Source of the DNA: Desulfocapsa sp.
GTDB lineage: Bacteria; Desulfobacterota; Desulfobulbia; Desulfobulbales; Desulfocapsaceae
Direction: 5' to 3'
Length of the DNA stretch: 42,296 bases
NCBI GenBank assembly: GCA_013792135.1
Contig: VMSP01000063.1
Span: 1 to 42,296, forward strand
Within the stretch, counting starts at the first letter, position 1, and each line of letters opens with the position of its first letter. Positions 36,473-42,296 of the stretch are shown one piece after another. The notes under the pieces were generated by a model. The model was given only the letters and a program-made list of their open reading frames with translations. It was not told the origin of the DNA and searched no databases. A program made the translations under genes and the position numbers.

Positions 36473-38247
36473 AGATCTGCCCCCACATTAAGATGAACAC
36501 GGACAGCGTGTTCTTCTTCCAGCAAAGGAACGGCCACATCAAGTCGTATCTGGCCGAATGGCAGGGTAATCCGCCCGCCGACACCCACACTTTTTTTCAA
36601 ATTGACATTCATTCTGTCCATGGCCTGCCCAGTATCATAAAAAGCAGCCACACTCCACATCTCGTCCACCTTCCGCTCCACTTCCATGCTGCCTACCATA
36701 AGATAACGACCGCCAATCACCGTTCCTGAGGCATCAATGGGGCCAATGCTTTTATACGCAAAGCCACGGACACTCTGATCACCACCGGCATAAAATCGGA
36801 GGGACGGAGGGAGATCATCAATGGAGTCAACAGCAGTGCCGCCAAGGGTAAAACGGCCAATCAAGCGCCACTTGTCAAAAATTGATGTTATTCCCTTCAC
36901 CCCGGCCTGAGCCTGTACAAAGGTGGCATCCGAGAAAAGAGTTTTGTCAGCACCTTTCATATCCATGGAAAACCGCCATCCATCCTCGGTGTTGATCCTG
37001 TTTTCCGCAAAGACCACACTCCAACTGCACCCAGGTAAAAAAAGTAGACTCGTGCCGCTGGTCACTCCCACATCATAAGATTCATCGCGGATCTCAAGGG
37101 TGCCCCCATACTGATACATCGGCCCGGAATGACTTAGGGCCGCAGCCACAGACAACAACTGTATCTGGGTGTCATTCCACTGTTCATTGGCCCAATTCCC
37201 TGCATATTTCAAGGCATCGTACCTTGGATCAGCCACGGGGATTTCATAGGAAGCGCCAATCCTGTTGATCTTTTCAGAAAGTTGTAAAGAACTGTTCACC
37301 TTATGTCCGCTGTCATTGAAAAGGCGATTATTCCACTCCATCTTGGTTCGAATCCCGGTATCAGTGCCATAGCCAAGACCAAAGCTATAGCGATTGCGCA
37401 GGGCAGGAGTAAGGGTCAGGGCAATGGGTACTCGTTGCTCGCTGAGCTTATCAAACTCAGGCTCCACAGTCACCCCGCTGAAAAAACCTGTTTCGTAAAG
37501 AATCGACTGCAGACGAGTGATTGCGCGTAGGGAATAAGGATCACCCTCTTTATAAGGAAGATAGCGTGACAGAAGTTTCTGATTGATGATATTCTGGGAG
37601 GAATGGGTCTTACCGAAGAGAAAGCGATGACCGGTATTCAGGAGCAGATCGATATCAGCCTCATGGTTGGCCCGATGTACCCTTATTTCATTTTTTTCAA
37701 ATTTGGCCTCGACAAAACCGTTTCGTATGGCCCAACGCAGAATCTTTTTCTTGCCTTCTTCATATTGCTGATGGTTGAGAACCGCGCCGTCCTGCAGGGG
37801 AAACTGCGGCTCAAGATCAGCAAAAAGGGACAGGCCGCTGCCAGGACCAGTGACCCCCACGAAGACAGAGCGTACATGCACCGGCTCGCCAAGCGTGATA
37901 ATGTAGGTGGCATGCCAGACACCATCAGTCTCGACCAAGGCGCTTTCTATCCGGGGCGAATAATAGCCCAGAGGCTCCAGAGCTGATTTGATATCAACGG
38001 GTGCCTTCCGATGCAGACGGCGCATCTCACCGACACCGAGCTTGGGGTTTTTCTGCTGTTGATAGATTCTGAGATGGGCCAGGACATTGGCAGACATCTC
38101 CTTATCCATGCCATTCCTGGTTCCTGCGGCATCAGAAGACCGTGCCAGACCGTTACCACTGACAGTAACGTCGAGCACCACTGCCGCAAACACCGCATCT
38201 GGCATCAGCATGAATACTAGCAGGAAGAGAAGAGACAGAAGACGCAT
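36469..38247 (-). CDS. tamA: Outer-membrane Omp85-family protein TamA
   Basis: The 592-residue protein has a signal peptide (1-21, cleavage after VFA), POTRA-type repeats (about 25-270) and a C-terminal Omp85 barrel. The lid-loop hallmark is GGDQSVRGFAYKSIGP, and the barrel ends HLNVGADL. TamA inserts in the outer membrane and partners TamB, encoded next with a 4-nt GTGA overlap. The final residue is Leu where Phe is common, a tolerated variation. It is the first gene of the minus-strand tamA-tamB-flavodoxin unit. Confidence 0.93.
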   Translation of the reverse strand: MRLLSLLFLLVFMLMPDAVFAAVVLDVTVSGNGLARSSDAAGTRNGMDKEMSANVLAHLRIYQQQKNPKLGVGEMRRLHRKAPVDIKSALEPLGYYSPRIESALVETDGVWHATYIITLGEPVHVRSVFVGVTGPGSGLSLFADLEPQFPLQDGAVLNHQQYEEGKKKILRWAIRNGFVEAKFEKNEIRVHRANHEADIDLLLNTGHRFLFGKTHSSQNIINQKLLSRYLPYKEGDPYSLRAITRLQSILYETGFFSGVTVEPEFDKLSEQRVPIALTLTPALRNRYSFGLGYGTDTGIRTKMEWNNRLFNDSGHKVNSSLQLSEKINRIGASYEIPVADPRYDALKYAGNWANEQWNDTQIQLLSVAAALSHSGPMYQYGGTLEIRDESYDVGVTSGTSLLFLPGCSWSVVFAENRINTEDGWRFSMDMKGADKTLFSDATFVQAQAGVKGITSIFDKWRLIGRFTLGGTAVDSIDDLPPSLRFYAGGDQSVRGFAYKSIGPIDASGTVIGGRYLMVGSMEVERKVDEMWSVAAFYDTGQAMDRMNVNLKKSVGVGGRITLPFGQIRLDVAVPLLEEEHAVRVHLNVGADL

Positions 38248-38422
38248 GAAAGAATGGTTGGGCTCATGATTTATGGATGAAGTTTTATCCGAGAAGGGCT
38301 ATAAAAATAGCCGGCGTCCAGCTTCCAGCTCAAGATCAGCCAGCCAGGCCGGTAGAATAGTACCCACTGATAGAGCTTTTTATTTAAAATACCATTTCCA
38401 CAACCCGTACGTCATTGAAAAA

Positions 38423-39763
38423 ATGAGCGACTCCCCTCTGGTGATTGAAAAAATAGTCAATGGCGGATACGGCCTGGCCCGCAGGGATGATGGACAAATC
38501 GTTCTGCTCCGGCATGTCCTGCCCGGCGAAACCGTCACGGCCAGAATTCTGACGGAGAAAAAGGGCTTTGCCGAGGCAGCTCTCAGCAAAGTTATTAAGG
38601 CCTCCCCTCACCGCATTTCTCCGCCATGCCCTAAATATGGTGCCTGTGGCGGCTGCGACCTTCAGCACTGCAACTCTGAGCAACAACTCCATATCAAAAA
38701 AAGGATCATTGCCGACCTGCTTGAGCGTGCCCCTCAGAGCGCCCTGCAACAGGCTGTTCCGCTGCTGGCTGACCCCATTGCCTCACCACTGGCCTTCGGG
38801 TACCGCCAACGCATCCGGCTGCAGATAGACGAGCACAGGCAACCGGGCTTTCGCCGCTACCATTCCCATCAATGCGTCCCGATCACCGAATGCCTGTTGG
38901 CCAGACCGGAGTTGAACAACGTCTTGCAGCAACTCCAAGGCCAGCCCCCATTCCATAAAATACTGGCCACCACCACCGAACTTGAACTGCTGCTCAACCC
39001 CTCAAGTTCAAAGGCTATCTGCTTGTTTCACCTCGTCCGCAAACCGCGGCCAGCCAACATGAAACAGGCCGAAGCGCTGATGGAAACCTTACCTTTGGTG
39101 GAAAAGATCCTCTTTCACGGCCAGGATTTCCTCCCCTGCGGTCCGAGCTCCGGCAACAAGGATGACGGCGACAACGACGAGTTACAGTTTTTACTGCCTC
39201 CCTTTCCCGGCCATACCGACAAATCAATCTCGCTCGCCTTGGAAGCTGGCGGCTTCTGTCAGGTCAATCCGGAACAAAACATCCAGCTTATCCAGACCGT
39301 GCTTGATTTCTGTCAAACCGACAGGCAGACCACCGTTCTTGACCTCTTCTGCGGCATGGGCAATTTTTCCATCCCCCTGGCCATCCAGTCCGCGTCCCTG
39401 CTGGGCATCGAAGGCCAGGGATCAGCGATCCGCTCTGCCCGTATAAACAGCAAGCGAGCAGGCCTCACCAACACCCTCTTTGAGAAAAACCCAATCCATG
39501 AACGCTGCCAGACACTGGTAACAGAAGGCCGGAGCTTTGACTGCGTGGTCATCGACCCGCCCAGACAGGGCGTTCCTGGCCTCGCGCGACACCTGGCAGC
39601 CCTTGCCCGTAAACGGTTGGTCTATATCTCCTGCGACCCCGCCACCCTCTGCTGGGACCTGGGCGAGTTGAGCTGTGCCGGCTTCGCCATCATAAAGCTC
39701 CAGCCCGTGGATATGTTTCCCCAGACCCATCATATCGAGACTGTGGTTTTGCTTGAGAAATAA
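38423..39763 (+). CDS. rlmD: 23S rRNA (uracil-5-)-methyltransferase, RlmD/RumA type
   Basis: The 446-residue product has an N-terminal TRAM domain, a [4Fe-4S] motif with Cys69, Cys75 and Cys78 (CPKYGACGGC) and a later cysteine in VPITEC, the SAM motif DLFCGMGNFSIPLA, VIDPPRQG and the catalytic YISCDPATLCWDL. It methylates uracil C5 in rRNA or possibly tRNA; RlmD is the best fit. The frame is open back to 38273, but the family begins near MSDSPLVIEKIVNGGYGLA, so ATG 38423 is preferred. No strong ribosome site supports either. Confidence 0.9.
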   Translation: MSDSPLVIEKIVNGGYGLARRDDGQIVLLRHVLPGETVTARILTEKKGFAEAALSKVIKASPHRISPPCPKYGACGGCDLQHCNSEQQLHIKKRIIADLLERAPQSALQQAVPLLADPIASPLAFGYRQRIRLQIDEHRQPGFRRYHSHQCVPITECLLARPELNNVLQQLQGQPPFHKILATTTELELLLNPSSSKAICLFHLVRKPRPANMKQAEALMETLPLVEKILFHGQDFLPCGPSSGNKDDGDNDELQFLLPPFPGHTDKSISLALEAGGFCQVNPEQNIQLIQTVLDFCQTDRQTTVLDLFCGMGNFSIPLAIQSASLLGIEGQGSAIRSARINSKRAGLTNTLFEKNPIHERCQTLVTEGRSFDCVVIDPPRQGVPGLARHLAALARKRLVYISCDPATLCWDLGELSCAGFAIIKLQPVDMFPQTHHIETVVLLEK

Positions 39764-39782
39764 AGACTTCATGAAAAGAGAC

Positions 39783-40277
39783 TTATAAGCTGTCCAGAGG
39801 GCTGATCACCCCATGACCGGCGTGGCCCAGGAATTCCTGGATGGTACGGATATCGTGACCACTTTCCAGCAGATGAGTAGCACGGCTGTGACGCAGGGCG
39901 CGGCAGTTGAATCGTTTGCTGATCGAGACCATCAGAGCCGCCTTTTTGACGCTCTTCCGCAGACCGTTTTCGTGGGTATGATGCCGCCGGGTTTTATATC
40001 TGCGTGGATCGAGGGACAGATCAGTATTGCATCGACGATCTGCAGGAACTGCCATCCCAAAATTCCATCTTTCCGCCCCTGCTTCTCCATATAGTGATTG
40101 ATATCATCAGCGCTATGACCACGCAGTTTCCGCCCCTGGCAGCCCTGATAAATGCCTCCACCCGCTTCACGTACCAGTATTTATTATTTTCTTTGACTCC
40201 ACGCTGGCTGAATATTTCCAGATACTTACTCCAAAAGTTCTCAATATTTTTGGCTGAAAAATTTGTTTTTCCCTACA
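39783..40277 (-). pseudogene. Decayed integron-type tyrosine recombinase (IntI-like)
   Basis: Read on the minus strand in shifting frames, this is an integron-type integrase remnant. The N-terminal part gives NIENFWSKYLEIFSQRGVKE and then WYVKRVEAFIRAARG; another frame continues RKLRGHSADDINHYMEKQGR and GWQFLQIVDAIL. A large internal deletion follows, then a third segment reads RRHHTHENGLRKSVKKAA, RALRHSRATHLLESGHDI and EFLGHAGHGVISPLDSL. The box with the catalytic Tyr (normally after LGH, TTMIYTH-like) is missing. The SPLD terminus and HHxHE pattern are those of IntI relatives. It cannot be active. Confidence 0.8.
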
Positions 40278-40545
40278 GTATGTAGTACCACTCAAGAAGA
40301 TATGAGCATATATTTAAAAAAAAATGGACCGTACGACCTTTCACATAAAAGAATACACAGAATACAAAGAAATCAATAGACAGAATCTGCCTAGCACCAT
40401 ATTGGCTCATTCTGCCTAATACACTGTTCGGCGGAGAAGGAATAAGTCTATCGGGCTTAATCAAAAAAGGAGGTGATATTCTCTAAAAAAGATCTCAGGT
40501 AAAGGATGCATAAAGACACAACTATTAAAAAAGGGAGGGTGTAGA
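40278..40545. other. Presumed attI/promoter region between the integrase relic and the cytochrome gene
   Basis: No gene is supported here. Positions 40386-40393 and 40411-40418 repeat TCTGCCTA, and GTTCGGC (40426-40432) is near but does not match the integron core GTTRRRY. An attI site would be expected in this place. A ribosome site AGGGAGGG lies at 40532-40539 before the cytochrome ATG. The boundary of the cassette cannot be fixed. Confidence 0.35.
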
Positions 40546-41928
40546 ATGAAAAAGAACAATTTTCTGTTTATTAAATTGATCAAAATCTTCATTATGTTGC
40601 TGGTGTGGACCAATTCTACAGTCGTTTTTGCACAAATGGAGAAAGTCATTTCCAGCTATGGACCGACGAACCAGACTGAGACTTTCGACCAAATCAAAGC
40701 CTCACGCATGGCGGTAAAAAGCGAACGTTCCAAACTACAAAAGGAGTTACTGGACTCTCGATATAACCTTTCCACAAAGACTGCTACTGAAACCGTCATG
40801 TCAGGAGGGAAACCCCTCCCCATTGGACCAACAGCCAAGCTTAAAGGGACATCATGGAATGAACTTGACAAGATGACCCCAAAACAAATTAAAGAGAAGG
40901 GGTTGTTTCCATACAAGCCCCTACCTTTTGCTGATCATGCCGAGGGGGGTATGCTATTCCCTGAGATGATCTCAAAATTATTGCCCCGGCTGGTCCGCTT
41001 TGACTTGGATTTTGATCTGCCCGAACAGATCCTTCCGGATCCGGCCCCAGCAATTTTCCTGACCACCCGGCCTGACCTTGGTGACGTGGCCAAGGGGCGC
41101 CTTATTACCATCGACAATTACTATGAGATTTTTAACGGTCTTCTGAATCCCAAACAACTCGAAGGTCTCCGCCTCCTGGTGACCCAGTTTCCCCAACAGC
41201 AATTTAACGCGACAGAAGACCGGCGTACCGACAGGCCCAGTTTGGGCGTAACTTGTTTCGACTGTCATGCTAATGGCCATACCAACGGGGCAAATCATCT
41301 TGTTGGTGACATTCGGCCACAGGAATTCAGACACCGTATTGAGACCCCTACCCTACGTGGAGTTAACATCCAGCGGCTCTTCGGTTCTCAACGTGCACTT
41401 AAAACAGTCGAGGACTTCACCGAATTCGAACAGCGTGCTGCCTACTTCGATGGAGACCACTGCATGGCTGCCAAGAAAGGGGTTAATGTTCTCGAGAGGG
41501 GCTCCCAAGTGCATTTCATGGCTGAATTCCTAGCAATACTGGATTTTCCTCCAGCCTCCAAGCTAGACATTTACGGCGAACTCGACAAAGCTGAGGCTAC
41601 CCCCAGCGAACTAAGTGGTGAGGCGCTTTTCAACGGCAAGGCTCGATGCTCCACATGTCACCCTGCCCCTTACTACACCGACAATAGTATGCATGATCTC
41701 AAGGCTGAGCGTTTTTACAAGAAGGAAATGGCAAATGGAATGATGATGGCCCACGACGGCACTATTAAAACGTTCCCCTTGAGAGGTATCAAAGATTCTC
41801 CCCCCTACATGCACGACGGAAGGTGCTTCACGCTGGAAGACACCGTGGAGTATTTCAACCTTATTCAACAACTTCACTTGAACGACGTAGAAAAGGCTGA
41901 CCTGGTTGCGTTCTTGCGCTCTTTATAG
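40546..41928 (+). CDS. Periplasmic di-haem cytochrome, MauG/cytochrome c peroxidase-like
   Basis: The 460-residue precursor has a signal peptide (1-29) and two haem c motifs, CFDCH (about 237) and CSTCH (about 368). Other segments are FLTTRPDLGDVAKGR, RIETPTLRGVNIQRLFGSQR and PLRGIKDSPPYMHDGR. It matches a widespread di-haem family often labelled cytochrome B6 or cytochrome c peroxidase. A role in peroxide reduction or electron transfer in the periplasm is inferred from the fold. It starts on its own ribosome site (GGAGGG) and ends before a hairpin and an attC-like site, so it is the apparent cassette gene of the integron relic. Confidence 0.85.
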   Translation: MKKNNFLFIKLIKIFIMLLVWTNSTVVFAQMEKVISSYGPTNQTETFDQIKASRMAVKSERSKLQKELLDSRYNLSTKTATETVMSGGKPLPIGPTAKLKGTSWNELDKMTPKQIKEKGLFPYKPLPFADHAEGGMLFPEMISKLLPRLVRFDLDFDLPEQILPDPAPAIFLTTRPDLGDVAKGRLITIDNYYEIFNGLLNPKQLEGLRLLVTQFPQQQFNATEDRRTDRPSLGVTCFDCHANGHTNGANHLVGDIRPQEFRHRIETPTLRGVNIQRLFGSQRALKTVEDFTEFEQRAAYFDGDHCMAAKKGVNVLERGSQVHFMAEFLAILDFPPASKLDIYGELDKAEATPSELSGEALFNGKARCSTCHPAPYYTDNSMHDLKAERFYKKEMANGMMMAHDGTIKTFPLRGIKDSPPYMHDGRCFTLEDTVEYFNLIQQLHLNDVEKADLVAFLRSL

Positions 41929-41948
41929 AAAGAATCTTTAGGTGATCG

Positions 41949-41976
41949 AATGAGGGGAACTCCTGTTCCCCTCATT
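41949..41976 (+). terminator. Hairpin downstream of the di-haem cytochrome gene
   Basis: A perfect 12-bp stem (41949-41960 with 41965-41976) and 4-nt loop lie 21 nt after the stop. The T-run is short (CTTATG follows), so termination may be partial. Confidence 0.7.
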
Positions 41977-42153
41977 CTTATGAGATACGCGCAATCCAAA
42001 TGTGATCACATAAGTCTGGGGTCTGGCCACATTAACCAACTGATATTACGATGCAATGCCTACTTACACATTCTGTAAGCAGTTGATACGACTAGACCAC
42101 ATTGTCGATTTTGGAGCCAAAATTGGCAAGATATAAATCAAACAGCAAAAATT

Positions 42154-42216
42154 TCCTAACGAATAAGGTTAGATTGTGAGAGCGAAGCGAACCACAATCT
42201 GAACCGTTTGTTGGAC
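42154..42216 (+). other. attC-like recombination site
   Basis: The 63-bp site begins with TCCTAAC (42154-42160, near RYYYAAC) and ends with GTTGGAC (42210-42216, exact GTTRRRY). Inside, AAGGTTAGATTGTG (42165-42178) pairs with CACAATCTGAACC (42193-42205), leaving one extrahelical base at 42201. Four-nt unpaired spacers (GAAT and GTTT) lie between arms and a 14-nt loop at the tip. Order, length and asymmetry match attC sites. It is oriented as expected for a cassette gene on the plus strand and an integrase on the minus strand. Confidence 0.75.
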
Positions 42217-42296
42217 AAGCCCGGTCAGAATATATAGAAAATATCTTTTTGGGGTGTGTTGCCGGATCAGGCAGATGGAAGGTGGCGGATTTTCCG
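42217..42296. other. Unassigned right edge beyond the attC-like site
   Basis: These 80 bp contain no recognisable gene. If the integron reading is right, this is the start of the next cassette, whose promoter or gene lies outside the window. Confidence 0.35.

Noticed and set aside
38273-38422. Fifty extra residues on rlmD
   Set aside because: The segment has no TRAM or other family similarity and looks like untranslated upstream sequence; the family start fits ATG 38423.
40386-40432. attI site with a GTTCGGC core
   Set aside because: GTTCGGC breaks the GTTRRRY consensus and the repeats are only 8 nt, so it is noted within the region entry but not called.
41977-42153. Second attC or a transposon end between the terminator and the attC-like site
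   Set aside because: There are inverted arms (CAACTG/CAGTTG, CTTACA/TGTAAG) but no core boxes and strong asymmetry, so the stretch stays unassigned.
1-42296. CRISPR array, prophage or intact insertion sequence
   Set aside because: No regularly spaced direct repeats, phage genes or complete transposase were found.

Overview
The window looks like chromosome from a Gram-negative sulfate-reducing or sulfur-disproportionating deltaproteobacterium of the Desulfobulbales type. This rests on general resemblance of the proteins (SelA, SecA, ArgRS, PFK, PPK2, the small dual-CxxC protein) and on an outer-membrane gene set (LpxD, TamA/TamB) combined with a low-potential ferredoxin, sigma-54 regulators and selenocysteine machinery. 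It is an inference; no rRNA gene lies inside the window. Base composition is moderate, and most genes are closely packed housekeeping genes.

Layout. At 1-290 there are two strong minus-strand promoters of rRNA type firing out of the left edge. Plus-strand block 468-13,000: selA coupled to a degenerate-GGDEF/TPR protein, a LOG-family hydrolase, pilT, a ferredoxin, a four-helix membrane protein, alr, argS, a small one-helix protein, an ArgA-like acetyltransferase and secA. pfkA (13,003) converges on two tandem minus-strand PPK2 genes (14,220-16,171). After an AT-rich gap come a ComEA-like exported HhH protein, a CopZ-like metal-binding protein and a histidine kinase/NtrC-type regulator pair (16,612-20,361). 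A minus-strand envelope operon follows (glmS-namZ-lpxD-fabZ, 25,176 to 20,564). pyrE, a 56-residue dual-CxxC protein and a zinc-ribbon/PilZ protein run on the plus strand (25,545-26,932). A minus-strand series then runs from 38,247 back to 26,940: tamA-tamB, a flavodoxin-like reductase, an NtrC-type regulator, a beta-propeller pseudogene, an aminotransferase, a large palindromic element and hflX. rlmD (38,423-39,763) is the last housekeeping gene.

The right end (39,783-42,296) is the accessory part. It carries a decayed integron-type tyrosine recombinase on the minus strand, a divergent plus-strand di-haem cytochrome gene, and a convincing attC-like site downstream of that gene. I read this as a relic chromosomal integron with one large cassette.

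Other points worth attention: hflX has no canonical start codon where homology and the Shine-Dalgarno place it; a 128-bp nested palindrome lies between the aminotransferase gene and hflX; a 51-bp coding tandem repeat sits inside tamB; a ferredoxin has Asp at a cluster-ligand position; two GGDEF-like domains have lost their signature motifs. I found no CRISPR array, intact insertion sequence, tRNA gene or prophage. I did not find a clearly new defence or metabolic system. The integron relic is the most unusual structure in the window.
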